A DNA stretch of 64,000 nt from positions 1,240,001 through 1,304,000 of the forward strand of contig NZ_AP025480.1 in the NCBI RefSeq assembly GCF_024347435.1. Direction: 5' to 3'. The notes beneath the pieces were generated by a model. It ran no database searches. It had not been told where the DNA came from and saw only the letters and a program-made list of their open reading frames with translations. The stretch comes from Vibrio cyclitrophicus. GTDB taxonomy: Bacteria; Pseudomonadota; Gammaproteobacteria; Enterobacterales; Vibrionaceae. Numbering within the stretch: the first letter of the stretch is position 1; the number at the start of each line of letters is the position of its first letter. This document shows, one piece after another, positions 33,481-42,353 of this stretch. The position numbers and the translations under genes are program-made.

Positions 33481-33993
33481 TTAGCTCTCAATCATCACTC
33501 GAGTATCTTCACTGAGTGTTTCGAGTTCATTCACTACGTCATCAATCAAAACTTCTATTGGTAGCTTAACGGCGATCTTGGAAGTGAACAAACTTGAGCT
33601 AACACCACCGCCGCCAGCGATGAAGACTCGGTGGCAATCCATATCGAGAATGCTGATCCCTTGTCTATCCAATACATGTGTTACTTCGTTGACGATACCT
33701 GCTCGGTCGTTCGAGTCGAGTCGTAGGTGATGTATTGTATCTTGTGCGTTATGAGTATGGTCTGAATCAACAAACTGCACGATCAACTCAGTATTGGCGC
33801 TGAAAGCTTCTTTGACAATTGATTCGTTGATGGCTGGAAGTTGAACCTTGAGTACGCCTGCGACTTGGTCTTCAATAAAGTTCACTTTACTGATGAGCCA
33901 TTTCCCGTCGTTTTCGTGAGTAACCGCAGCAAGTTGTTTGATTGTTGCTGGTGATGCCTTTCCAATAAAGTTTACGATAAATGTACTGTTCAT
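33481..33993 (-). CDS. ACT-domain protein, glycine cleavage repressor (GcvR)-like
   Basis: This protein of about 170 residues has two ACT-like domains. The second is clear: LDSNDRAGIVNEVTHVLDRQGISILDMDCH. Such proteins bind small molecules, often amino acids. GcvR, the best-known relative, acts by binding GcvA; whether this one does is unknown. I set the start at ATG 33993 (MNSTFIVNF), preceded by GGGGG; four codons further upstream another ATG is possible. It is a single gene; IS copy 2 begins about 185 bases upstream. Confidence 0.7.
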   Translation of the reverse strand: MNSTFIVNFIGKASPATIKQLAAVTHENDGKWLISKVNFIEDQVAGVLKVQLPAINESIVKEAFSANTELIVQFVDSDHTHNAQDTIHHLRLDSNDRAGIVNEVTHVLDRQGISILDMDCHRVFIAGGGGVSSSLFTSKIAVKLPIEVLIDDVVNELETLSEDTRVMIES

Positions 33994-34166
33994 ATCAGCC
34001 CCCAAAGTCTCAATTAATCGTTACTAATTAAATGTTTGATATCATGCGATAAAGTTCTTTAATTTCAGTGTAGAAGTTTACATCGAACAATGTTTGACCT
34101 ACGTCAATTTTTGAAACTAAGCTGTGATACAAAAAAAGAGAATGAAGAGTAGGGCACAAAAAAAGC

Positions 34167-34177
34167 GGCTAGAGAGC
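34167..34177. repeat. Target site duplication, left copy of IS 2 (GGCTAGAGAGC)
   Basis: It is repeated at 35618-35628. The last base of the IS is shared, so the duplication is 10 or 11 bp. It covers the loop and upper stem of a terminator hairpin. Confidence 0.85.
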
Positions 34178-34230
34178 TAACACTGATCATTTAAGCATTT
34201 TCCTGATCAGTTGAACGATCCTGCAGATGG

Positions 34231-34271
34231 TTGACAATACCCTTAAGCACTTCTGTTTAAGGGTATTTTTT
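34231..34271 (+). terminator. IS-borne terminator-like hairpin in copy 2
   Basis: It is identical to 16223-16263: an 11-bp stem and T run immediately before the transposase ATG at 34272. Confidence 0.8.
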
Positions 34272-35609
34272 ATGCTGTCACACTGGTTAATCGATGTTGA
34301 CGATTTTGCTAATCCAGAATCTCTTTCTTTGTTCCAAAAAGACCTTCCGCTAGATTGGATAAACCAAGCTTTATCTGAAACGAACAAAGCGAGTATGCGT
34401 CGTAGAAAGTTACCTGCCGAACTTGTTGTATGGTTAGTCGTTGGTATTGGTCTCTATCGAGATAGACCGATTACCGATGTACTCGATAAACTCGACCTCA
34501 AATTGTCTAACTCATTGGGTGAGTCTATTGCACCTAGTGCGATTCCCCAGGCGAGAAAGCGCCTCACCGCTAAACCTTTAGAGTCATTATTCTCAATCAC
34601 AGCAAAGCACTGGACACAGTCGGAAGATGCGGGTGATAAATGGAATGGTTTGAGCCTATTTTCAATTGATGGCACACAGTTTAGAACGCACGATAACCCA
34701 AGCTTAGCTGAGCATTATCAATATGTTTACTACCGAAAAGACAGGCACACTGAATATCCAATCGTTCGAATGTGCGCACTCACATCCCTACGGAGTCGAC
34801 TTATTCATGATGTGGCTTTTGGGGAAAGTTCTAAAGGTGAAATTAGCTATGCAAAAGATTTAATTTCATCAGCTGTCCCGAATTCATTGACCATTTTTGA
34901 CCGTTGCTACCTGAGCGCAGAGCTTATGCTTAACTGGCAACGAGAGCATGGGACAAGTCACTGGATGACGCCCATAAAGTCGAATGTGAAGTATGAAACC
35001 ATCGAGCAACTCGATGATGATGGGCGAGATCTGATTGTAGAGATGAAAGTCTCTCCACAAGCTAGAAAGCAAGACCCGAGCCTCCCGGAAACGTGGAAAG
35101 CGAGGCTGGCTCTATACCCCGATGATGGTGAACAACAACCCAATCATATACAAGGGCTGCTGACTTCTCTAACAGATAGAAAATACAGTTTAAAATCATT
35201 ATTAGACGTGTACTTCGAAAGGTGGGAAATCGAGAAGAGTTATGGCGAGATTAAGCATGACATGCTTGAAGATGAAATTCTGCTCCGCAGTCAATCTGTA
35301 GAGGGTGTAAAGCAAGAGGTATGGGGTATCCTTATCGCGTATAACTTAATCCGTCTGGAGATTAGCCGAATAGCAAAAGAGGCAGAAGTCTCACCACTTA
35401 GGATAAGCTTTACGATGGCACTTCGAGATATTCAAGATGAGCTAATGTGGTGTGCTATCGCTTCTCCAGGTTCTATTCCCAAAAAGCTGCGAGCTATGAG
35501 AGAGCGAGTGAAACGTTATATTTTGCCCGAAAAACAAAAACGGCCCAAAGGTAGGACCGTTCGTTTTAGTAAGACTCGCTACACTGTGCGATCTAAACAC
35601 CTTAAATGA
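34272..35609 (+). CDS. IS4-family transposase (copy 2)
   Basis: Its predicted protein is identical to copy 1, with the full D133-D210-E321 triad and the Y-x2-R-x3-E-x6-K signature. The gene is intact, so this copy should be active in principle. Its 3' end faces the end of the convergent DUF3943 gene. Transcripts of that gene are no longer stopped by an intact terminator and could run antisense through this transposase. Confidence 0.93.
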   Translation: MLSHWLIDVDDFANPESLSLFQKDLPLDWINQALSETNKASMRRRKLPAELVVWLVVGIGLYRDRPITDVLDKLDLKLSNSLGESIAPSAIPQARKRLTAKPLESLFSITAKHWTQSEDAGDKWNGLSLFSIDGTQFRTHDNPSLAEHYQYVYYRKDRHTEYPIVRMCALTSLRSRLIHDVAFGESSKGEISYAKDLISSAVPNSLTIFDRCYLSAELMLNWQREHGTSHWMTPIKSNVKYETIEQLDDDGRDLIVEMKVSPQARKQDPSLPETWKARLALYPDDGEQQPNHIQGLLTSLTDRKYSLKSLLDVYFERWEIEKSYGEIKHDMLEDEILLRSQSVEGVKQEVWGILIAYNLIRLEISRIAKEAEVSPLRISFTMALRDIQDELMWCAIASPGSIPKKLRAMRERVKRYILPEKQKRPKGRTVRFSKTRYTVRSKHLK

Positions 35610-35617
35610 TAGGTGTT

Positions 35618-35633
35618 GGCTAGAGAGCCGCTT
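35618..35633. terminator. Right half of the terminator split by IS 2, with target duplication
   Basis: GGCTAGAGAGC followed by CGC and five T is the right half of the original AGCGGCT-AGAG-AGCCGCT hairpin; the left half (AAAAAAAGC + GGCT) lies at 34158-34170. Confidence 0.8.
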
Positions 35634-35718
35634 TTTGAAAGAGTTGTCGCTGTTATTTGTGATTCAGAAGCTTAGCAAGCAACGAGTAAACGGCTTAGCA
35701 AGTCACGTGGAGGCTGGT

Positions 35719-36639
35719 TTAGAACGTGACTTTAAAGTTCATACCAACAAATTGAGAATCGTATGGTGCGCCTGCGTCGTAGGCAAATCGCGCTGCGTCT
35801 TGGTTATCCCACCAAGGGTTAGTATTCAGGTTCACTTCTGCGTCACCGCCCCATGCATCACTTACCCAGTAATGGATATGGCCAACAGGGTTTAGGAAGA
35901 ATAGAGACACATCCCCCATGGTTTGAGAGCCCATCACTTCGCCACCTGAAGCAACGATGTCTTGTTCTGCTTCTAGCATCATTTCACCGACAACGGCACC
36001 GAAGAATGGCGTGATGAAGAGATCTTGCCAGGAAGGTACTTCCGCGAATGCTTCTACGCCGTATTCCCAGAAAAATGTCGACATGGTCCAAGAGTATAGG
36101 AAAGACTCAAATTCATCGTAACCCGCGTGGCGAGCCGCGGTGTAGTAAACCCCACCGAAATACGGGTGCATCACGTAATTTAAGAAGTGCTCATCACGGT
36201 CCCATACTGGGCCATCAGAAACGTTATCTTTCCACTTTTTACCTAACGAACTGATATCACGTTGGTCATCATCCCACTTAGTGATACTTTCAGGGAGAAG
36301 AGTCATTAGACCTACTGTCGCGACACTTAAGCCAAGAATAGTGTAGGTTTGACCCATTAGGTAATCCCAATCTTTCTCCTGGCTCACCAACAAATGTTTT
36401 GGTTGTTGGATTGAGAAGTCGTACTCGTCACTTGGTTCGCTCAGTGCGTAATTGGTACTAGGCTTGTAGGTGTACAAGTTGTCATTAAAACAGTAATCTT
36501 GAGCACATTCATCCGAGTAAGAAAGGTTGATTGGTTGGTCGAAGTCGTATTGGCTTGCAACCGAGTTAACTGACATTAGCATTGAAAATGCAGCAGTAAC
36601 CTTTGCTAGTAACGGTGATTTGGCCACAAGGGTCTCCAT
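35719..36639 (-). CDS. DUF3943 domain-containing exported protein
   Basis: This 306-residue protein has an N-terminal signal-like segment (to about residue 29, ending SVASQ). Conserved DUF3943 features are the hydrophobic stretch TYTILGLSVATVGLMTLLPE, HFLNYVMHPYFGGVYYTAARHAGYDEFESF, and WEYGVEAFAEVPSWQDLFITPFFGAVVGE. It ends with Phe, as outer-membrane proteins often do. The function is unknown; an outer-membrane or periplasmic location is inferred. No strong RBS precedes the ATG. Its terminator about 90 bases downstream is interrupted by IS copy 2. Confidence 0.75.
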   Translation of the reverse strand: METLVAKSPLLAKVTAAFSMLMSVNSVASQYDFDQPINLSYSDECAQDYCFNDNLYTYKPSTNYALSEPSDEYDFSIQQPKHLLVSQEKDWDYLMGQTYTILGLSVATVGLMTLLPESITKWDDDQRDISSLGKKWKDNVSDGPVWDRDEHFLNYVMHPYFGGVYYTAARHAGYDEFESFLYSWTMSTFFWEYGVEAFAEVPSWQDLFITPFFGAVVGEMMLEAEQDIVASGGEVMGSQTMGDVSLFFLNPVGHIHYWVSDAWGGDAEVNLNTNPWWDNQDAARFAYDAGAPYDSQFVGMNFKVTF

Positions 36640-36837
36640 GAGAAAGTTTGGAATTGATCAGGGTCACAATTATCTATTAAATGCCTGATTTAGGGAACTA
36701 ATAATTTATCGCTTTTCCTAAGAAAACCTTAGGTTTAACATGATTAATATTAGTGAAAAGGCGAATTGTTCCAAATTCAACCATAGACCAGTTTGTAAAT
36801 AATGCAGTGTCTTTTTATGACAACAAGGGATAGAAAT

Positions 36838-38076
36838 ATGACGAAAATCGCAATGTTAAGCACAGGTGAAGAAGTTCTTCATGGAGACATTGTAGATACA
36901 AACGCAGCTTGGATGTCTGCTGAGTTTTATCAGCATGGTTTTGCTCTTGCTAAGCGTTCAACCGTGGGTGATCAAATGAATGCTCTTGTTGAAGAACTGC
37001 TGATGCTGAGCTTTAACTATGATGTGGTTATCGTTAATGGTGGCCTAGGGCCGACAACCGATGACATGAGTGCTGCAGCGGCAGCTACTGCTTCCGAGCA
37101 GAAACTCGTCATGTTCCCTGAATGGCTTGCTCGTATGGAAGAGATGTTCTCTGGACGTGGTATGCCAATGCCTGACAGTAATCTTAAGCAGGCACTGCTT
37201 CCTGCTAGCTCAGAGATTGTCGATAACCCAGTTGGTACTGCGTGTGGTTTCAAACTTAAAATCAACGATGCGACTTTCTATTTCACGCCGGGTGTCCCGA
37301 GTGAATTCAAACGCATGGTGACGTTTGAGATTCTTCCTGATTTATCGCGTACATACCCTCAAGTGGTTGCTTCTGAATGCAGCAGGCTGTTTACGTTTGG
37401 TTTATCTGAGTCCGGTATCTCTGATGTGTTAGACCAACTGAAGCTTCCTGAAGGCTATGAGCTAGGTTACCGCTCTTACCTGCCATTTATTGAGGTGAAG
37501 CTGTTTGGGCCAAAATCTGGTTTAGAAACTCGTGTTAAGTTAATGCAGATGGTTTACAAACTATTAGAAAGTAACGTAGTCAGTGTTGACGAGCCGATGA
37601 TTGACCATATTGGCCACATCATGGCGGAAAAAAAGAAGACGCTATCTGTGTCTGAAGTGTCGACCAAAGGCGCACTGTCAGCGTGGCTGCAATTGAATGA
37701 GCAGGTTGAAGATTGCTTTGGACATTCGTGGGTGATGGCTGAGCCAAAAGAGAGCGAACTTGAAAAGAGCGATCCGTTAGCCGCAACCTTTGCTCTGGCT
37801 GGAGCAACAAGAGAGAAATGCGGAACTGAATTGGCTTTGGTGACTGGTAAGCTGGAAGGCAATACATTCAGCGTTGCATTGTCGACTGAAGCAGGCGAAT
37901 GGGGTCAGGTGCTTGAATTTTATCGCCAGTACTCGCGTGAAGATCAACGCAACGTGATTAAGACCGTTGCCGCCGATATGTTGAGAAGGCATCTAGATAA
38001 CAAACCGATGTTCGGCACATACTCTTCAGTTAAGCGATTGAAAGACATGTTTATTCCGGCGACTATTATTAAGTAA
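36838..38076 (+). CDS. CinA-like protein (YfaY family)
   Basis: This protein of about 412 residues has an N-terminal MoaB/MogA-like (molybdopterin-binding, COG1058) domain (residues 1-165), with STGEEVLHGDIVDTNAAW, VNGGLGPTTDDMSAAA and FYFTPGVPSEFKRM. The C-terminal part resembles the CinA NMN-deamidase domain, but the usual catalytic signature (TAESCTGG) is replaced by VSEVSTKGALSAWL. It is therefore unlikely to deamidate NMN, as reported for E. coli YfaY. I chose ATG 36838 after AAGGGATAG; an earlier in-frame ATG at 36802 has no RBS. Confidence 0.8.
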   Translation: MTKIAMLSTGEEVLHGDIVDTNAAWMSAEFYQHGFALAKRSTVGDQMNALVEELLMLSFNYDVVIVNGGLGPTTDDMSAAAAATASEQKLVMFPEWLARMEEMFSGRGMPMPDSNLKQALLPASSEIVDNPVGTACGFKLKINDATFYFTPGVPSEFKRMVTFEILPDLSRTYPQVVASECSRLFTFGLSESGISDVLDQLKLPEGYELGYRSYLPFIEVKLFGPKSGLETRVKLMQMVYKLLESNVVSVDEPMIDHIGHIMAEKKKTLSVSEVSTKGALSAWLQLNEQVEDCFGHSWVMAEPKESELEKSDPLAATFALAGATREKCGTELALVTGKLEGNTFSVALSTEAGEWGQVLEFYRQYSREDQRNVIKTVAADMLRRHLDNKPMFGTYSSVKRLKDMFIPATIIK

Positions 38077-38130
38077 GCATTTAGGCGAACTCACGGAGCC
38101 TGTACTGGAAATGCTAGGAAAAACGAAATA

Positions 38131-38165
38131 AAAAGGCCCAACATCTAAATAGGTGTTGGGCCTTT
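38131..38165. terminator. Bidirectional terminator between the CinA-like and DMSO-reductase genes
   Basis: AAAGGCCCAACA / TGTTGGGCCTTT is a 12-bp stem with an A run left and TTTAGTTT right, between convergent genes. Confidence 0.85.
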
Positions 38166-38237
38166 AGTTTATCTAGCCTTCTAGATAACCAAACCAGCAG
38201 CGATGTTTACACGTAACTCATGTCTGTAAGAACTCGA

Positions 38238-39083
38238 TTACAAACCGCTTGTCATGTGTAGGCTGTAGAACAAACCACGGCCGATTAACTCAGAAGCTAA
38301 GAACAGTACCAATGCTAGGCTTAGGTTTACTGGATTCACTTTTGCTTTGTTCAGCATAGGTAGAATCCAAATCAGTAAGCTTGCCATCAGTAATGCAACT
38401 TGAAGAATCACATAGCTGCCTAAACCGTCAACCAACTCAGATGCTTTTGCTGCTGAAGTTTGGATGTCACCGATTAGGTTCAGTTTGCCTACTGTCACAA
38501 GTAAGCTTATCGCAACAGTAATTACAGCCAACATGGTGATGTTACGGTCAACCGTAAAGTGGCTGTCGTTTGCGAACACAAGAACGAACTGAGATAGCAA
38601 CAAACCACCCACAACCATCGTCATGATGAAGCTCAGTGGTGTATAGATGTTGTCCCACGTGGGTACGGTGTTGATCATGTATACGTTGATCATCGCATAC
38701 ATGAAGATAACACCCAGTACCATCGCGCCAACCATCAGTGCTTTCTGGATAGCTACGCCACCTTTCTTAACCACAGACAATAGCCATTGCAGGCCACCGG
38801 CAGCGAAGAATGCCGCACCGAAGAACACTTCGTTAGACAACCAAGCCGAACCGAGCTGATTAAAAGCGTTAAACGCGCGCAGTGGAGAGCCAAGGTGCGT
38901 TGTCGAGAACATGAAGCCAAGACCCATTAGTGCCCATAGAATGAACATTGGAACCTTGTAGCTGTTCAGCTTCTCTTCGTCATGACCTAGTACCAGTGCA
39001 CGTGCGCCAATCAATAAGTAACCACCCACTGCTGTTTGAGCCAGCACCGTAAAGAAGATTAAAGACCACTCATGAAAAATCAT
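38238..39083 (-). CDS. dmsC: DMSO reductase anchor subunit (DmsC)
   Basis: DmsC is the quinol-oxidising membrane anchor that passes electrons via DmsB to DmsA. The 281 residues form about eight membrane helices, beginning MIFHEWSLIFFTVLAQTAVGGYLLIGA, the DmsC-family N-terminus. STTHLGSPLRAFNAFNQLGSAWLSNE is strongly conserved and lies at the quinol site. It starts one base after the dmsB stop. Confidence 0.9.
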   Translation of the reverse strand: MIFHEWSLIFFTVLAQTAVGGYLLIGARALVLGHDEEKLNSYKVPMFILWALMGLGFMFSTTHLGSPLRAFNAFNQLGSAWLSNEVFFGAAFFAAGGLQWLLSVVKKGGVAIQKALMVGAMVLGVIFMYAMINVYMINTVPTWDNIYTPLSFIMTMVVGGLLLSQFVLVFANDSHFTVDRNITMLAVITVAISLLVTVGKLNLIGDIQTSAAKASELVDGLGSYVILQVALLMASLLIWILPMLNKAKVNPVNLSLALVLFLASELIGRGLFYSLHMTSGL

Positions 39084-39084
39084 C

Positions 39085-39705
39085 TTAAACCTCCTTCGGG
39101 TTTGCTAGGTGACCACTGGTATCGCCAGTAGGCTTCGCGTTTTTGTTCAGTTTAATCACGATGTTTGGCAGCGTTTCATTTGAAGATGGCAGTGGTGCTA
39201 CATCTGCACCAGAACCGTACTTCTCGCGAAGTGTGTTGATTTCACCAAACTCCAATGCACGAAGTGGGCAAGACTCAACACAGATAGGTTGCTTGCCTTC
39301 AGAAACACGTTGGTAACAACCATCGCATTTGGTCATGTGACCTTTCTTCGCATTGTATTGCGGTGCGCCGTAAGGGCATGCATTACTGCAGTGCTGACAA
39401 CCAATACAAACACTCTCATCAACCACAACCAAACCGTCTTCATCACGCTTGTGCATCGCGCCCGAAGGACACACTTTCACACACGCAGGGTTAGTGCAGT
39501 GGTTACAAGCGATAGATAGGTAGTAAGAAAAGACATCTTTCTGAACCCAGGTATCGCCATCTTGAGTGAAGCCACCACCTGCGTATTCGTATACGCGACG
39601 GTAGTTCGTTTTGATGTCTAGATCGTTATAATCTTTACAAGCAAGCTGACAGGTTTTACAACCCGTGCATTTACTTGAATCAATGTAAAAGCCGTATTGT
39701 TTCAT
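39085..39705 (-). CDS. dmsB: DMSO reductase iron-sulfur subunit (DmsB)
   Basis: This 206-residue electron-transfer subunit has four cysteine clusters of the 4Fe-4S type: CTGCKTCQLACKDYND near residue 14, CNHCTNPACVKVCPSGAM, CIGCQHCSNACPYGAPQ, and CDGCYQRVSEGKQPICVESCP. It passes electrons from DmsC to the molybdenum subunit in the periplasm. Start MKQYGFYIDSSKCTGC is the family start. It lies 11 bases after dmsA. Confidence 0.93.
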   Translation of the reverse strand: MKQYGFYIDSSKCTGCKTCQLACKDYNDLDIKTNYRRVYEYAGGGFTQDGDTWVQKDVFSYYLSIACNHCTNPACVKVCPSGAMHKRDEDGLVVVDESVCIGCQHCSNACPYGAPQYNAKKGHMTKCDGCYQRVSEGKQPICVESCPLRALEFGEINTLREKYGSGADVAPLPSSNETLPNIVIKLNKNAKPTGDTSGHLANPKEV

Positions 39706-39716
39706 TCCAACCTACC

Positions 39717-42155
39717 TTATGCTTTGTTTAGCGCTTTGATTTGAACTAGGTTTGTATGCTGAGGGTTACCCTTAGCAAGTGGGCTCGGGCGCTGAGTGGT
39801 CAGCACGTTAATAGAGCCTGCATGGTCGATCTTCTGACCATCGGGTGCGTACCATGCACCTTCGCCTAGTGCGACAACTCGAGGAAGAATCCTTGGTGTC
39901 ACTTTCGCTGGAATATGTACTTCGCCACGGTCGTTGAAAATACTCACCATGTCGCCGCTTTCAATACCACGTTCTTTCGCATCGATCGGGTTGATCCACA
40001 ACTCTTGTGGTGCCGCAGCTTTGATCTCTGCAACGTTGCCGTAAGTTGAGTGCGTACGAGCCTTGTAGTGGAAGCCCGTTAGCTGAAGTGGGTACTTTTC
40101 TGCTAGTGGATCGTTATGACCTTCAAACGAGTCCGCGTAAATCGGAAGTGGGTGAATCACTTCGTCTTCTTTCAGCTTCCACGTTTTCGCGATGTCAGCC
40201 AGTTGCTCTGAGTAGATCTCGATCTTGCCACTTGGTGTAGTCAGTGGATTCGCTTCAGGGTCTTTACGGAAATCTTCGTAAGCGATGTAGTGGTGGTCGT
40301 AGCTACGCTTGTAGATACCCAGCTCTTTCATATCTTCGAAGGTTGGCAGTGTTGGATCGTTCTTACGAGTTTCAGCGTAAAGATGCTCAATCCATTGCTC
40401 TTGAGTTCGACCTTCTGTGAACTCTTTTTCTACGCCCATGCGCTTAGCAAGTTGCGTACACATCTCGTAGATAGATTTTGCTTCAAACTGAGGCTCAATC
40501 GCTTTCTGTGCGTAGATGAAGTAAGGCATGTTCGATGCTTTACCATCCATACACCAGTCGTCTTGCTCTGATGTGGTTAAGTCAGGCAGGATGATGTCGG
40601 CGTATTTCGCTGAAGAGGTCATGTGGTTATCAACTACAACAATCATTTCACACGCACTCTCATCTTGAAGAATCGCGTGCGTCTTGTTGATGTCTGAATG
40701 TTGGTTGATGATGCAGTTACCTGCGTAGTTCCAGATCATCTTGATTGGGTTCTTAAGGCGCTCTGCACCGCGAACACCATCAGTGATGTCTGTCATTTCG
40801 TGGTGACGGTGAATTGCGTCTGTCCACATGAACATTGAAATTGATGTTTCAACAGGGTTTGGCACAGTCGGGAAGCGAACAAACGGAATGTTGATGTCAC
40901 TTTCACGAGCGCCTGTTGAACCGCCAGATACACCGACAGAACCGGTTAGTAGCGACAGCATTGCGATTGCACGACAAGCTAGCTCACCGTTCGCAGTACG
41001 TTGTAGGCCCCAACCTTGGTGGATAGCACACGGTTTCGCTGTGCCCATCTCACGGCCAAGCTTAACGATAGTATCAACCGGAATGCCTGTGATCTTAGAA
41101 GCCCACTCTGGTGTCTTCTCTACGCCATCTTCACCTAAACCTAGGATGTAAGATTTGTAGTCACTGTTTTTAGGCGCTGATGCAGGAAGGGTCTTCTCAT
41201 CGTAACCGACACAGTATTTGTCTAGGAAAGGTTGGTCGACTAGGTCTTCAGTGATCATCACGTGTGCAAGACCCGCTACCAATGCAGCATCCGTAGAAGG
41301 GCGAATTGGGATCCACTGATCTTCACGGCCACCGGCAGTATCGGTGTAACGTGGATCGATGATGATCGTTCTAGCGTTTGATTTGTTTTTGCTTTCTACG
41401 TAGTGGTGGATCAGACCGCCGCCAGACATGCGAGTCTCGGCAGGGTTGTTACCAAATTGGATGTTAAGCTTAGTGTTCTCTAAGTCAGAGAAAGAGTTGT
41501 TGTTTGCCCAACCACCGTAGGTGTAGCTCAAGCCTTTCGCGATTTGCGCTGTTGAGTAGTCACCGTAATGGTTTAGGTAACCACCACTTAGGTTCATTAG
41601 ACGCGCAATCAGCGTTTGTGCTGGTGGCCAAGACTTAGTTACCGTACCACCAAGCGTACCTGTGCCGTAGTTTAGGTAGATAGTGTCGTTACCGTAATCT
41701 TTGATAAGGCGTTGCATAGTGCCAGCGACTTCATCAAAAGCCTCTTCCCAGCTAATACGCTTAAACTTACCTTCACCACGTTTACCCACACGTTTCATTG
41801 GGTATTTCAGGCGATCTGGGTTGTAAACACGGCGGCGCATAGAGCGACCACGTAGACATGCACGCACTTGGTGATGACCGTATTCGTCAGTACCCGTGTT
41901 ATCTGTTTCTACGTATTTGACTTCACCGTTTTGTACATGCATACGTAGTGGACAGCGAGAGCCGCAGTTTACTGTACATGCACTCCATACGATTTTCTCA
42001 TCCACATTCTCAGCAACCGCAGCCGCTACTGGTTTGGATTTGAAAGGTAAAGCGATACCGCCCGCAAGTGCGGCTGCACTACCTACTGCAGAAGAAGCTT
42101 TCATGAAGCCTCTTCGAGTAAGGTTCATTACCCCAGATTCTTTCTTATTCGTCAT
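39717..42155 (-). CDS. dmsA: DMSO reductase-type molybdenum subunit (DmsA)
   Basis: This 812-residue molybdo-bis-PGD oxidoreductase reduces DMSO, or a related S- or N-oxide, anaerobically. A twin-arginine signal (TRRGFMKAS, Arg14-15) and a cleavage region near PVAAA send it to the periplasm. The 4Fe-4S motif CTVNCGSRCPLRMHV follows, and later blocks (NYGTGTLGG, HQGWGLQRTANGE, LQLTGFHYKARTHST) are of the DmsA type. It is the first gene of dmsABC. A perfect FNR box lies 78-91 bases before the start, which fits anaerobic induction. Confidence 0.93.
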   Translation of the reverse strand: MTNKKESGVMNLTRRGFMKASSAVGSAAALAGGIALPFKSKPVAAAVAENVDEKIVWSACTVNCGSRCPLRMHVQNGEVKYVETDNTGTDEYGHHQVRACLRGRSMRRRVYNPDRLKYPMKRVGKRGEGKFKRISWEEAFDEVAGTMQRLIKDYGNDTIYLNYGTGTLGGTVTKSWPPAQTLIARLMNLSGGYLNHYGDYSTAQIAKGLSYTYGGWANNNSFSDLENTKLNIQFGNNPAETRMSGGGLIHHYVESKNKSNARTIIIDPRYTDTAGGREDQWIPIRPSTDAALVAGLAHVMITEDLVDQPFLDKYCVGYDEKTLPASAPKNSDYKSYILGLGEDGVEKTPEWASKITGIPVDTIVKLGREMGTAKPCAIHQGWGLQRTANGELACRAIAMLSLLTGSVGVSGGSTGARESDINIPFVRFPTVPNPVETSISMFMWTDAIHRHHEMTDITDGVRGAERLKNPIKMIWNYAGNCIINQHSDINKTHAILQDESACEMIVVVDNHMTSSAKYADIILPDLTTSEQDDWCMDGKASNMPYFIYAQKAIEPQFEAKSIYEMCTQLAKRMGVEKEFTEGRTQEQWIEHLYAETRKNDPTLPTFEDMKELGIYKRSYDHHYIAYEDFRKDPEANPLTTPSGKIEIYSEQLADIAKTWKLKEDEVIHPLPIYADSFEGHNDPLAEKYPLQLTGFHYKARTHSTYGNVAEIKAAAPQELWINPIDAKERGIESGDMVSIFNDRGEVHIPAKVTPRILPRVVALGEGAWYAPDGQKIDHAGSINVLTTQRPSPLAKGNPQHTNLVQIKALNKA

Positions 42156-42232
42156 TCTAAGATGCCTTTTGCTATTGATGGTTAGTACTTTATAGGTAGT
42201 TTGTTCTTTATTTTTTTATTTTGGATTGTTGA

Positions 42233-42246
42233 TTGATTGGCATCAA
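42233..42246. promoter_or_regulatory. FNR box between dmsA and the dmsD-like gene
   Basis: TTGATTGGCATCAA matches the FNR consensus TTGAT-N4-ATCAA at all ten specified bases. It lies between the divergent dmsABC and chaperone/ferredoxin genes and could activate one or both under anoxia. Confidence 0.88.
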
Positions 42247-42353
42247 ATAAGAGCGAAATTTAAATCTTATGAATCGAATGTATAAAATAGATCAAAGAAT
42301 TAAAGCGTCTTATTTATATAATTATCTTTAAACCTATAACGGTATAAATAATA

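Larger units (their letters stand above)
34178..35618 (+). mobile_element. IS4-family insertion sequence, copy 2 (1441 bp)
   Basis: This has the same length as copy 1 and I see no difference from it when reading the two, offset by 18008 bases and in the same orientation. It lies between the ACT-domain gene and the DUF3943 gene. Removing it restores AGCGGCT-AGAG-AGCCGCT with A and T runs on the two sides. This is a bidirectional terminator that would have served the DUF3943 gene on the minus strand. Confidence 0.93.

Noticed and set aside
16170..35618. Genomic island or prophage between the two IS copies
   Set aside because: The genes between them are core Vibrio genes (polB, varA, uvrC, pgsA, tRNAs, norspermidine pathway) in usual order; no integrase or phage genes.
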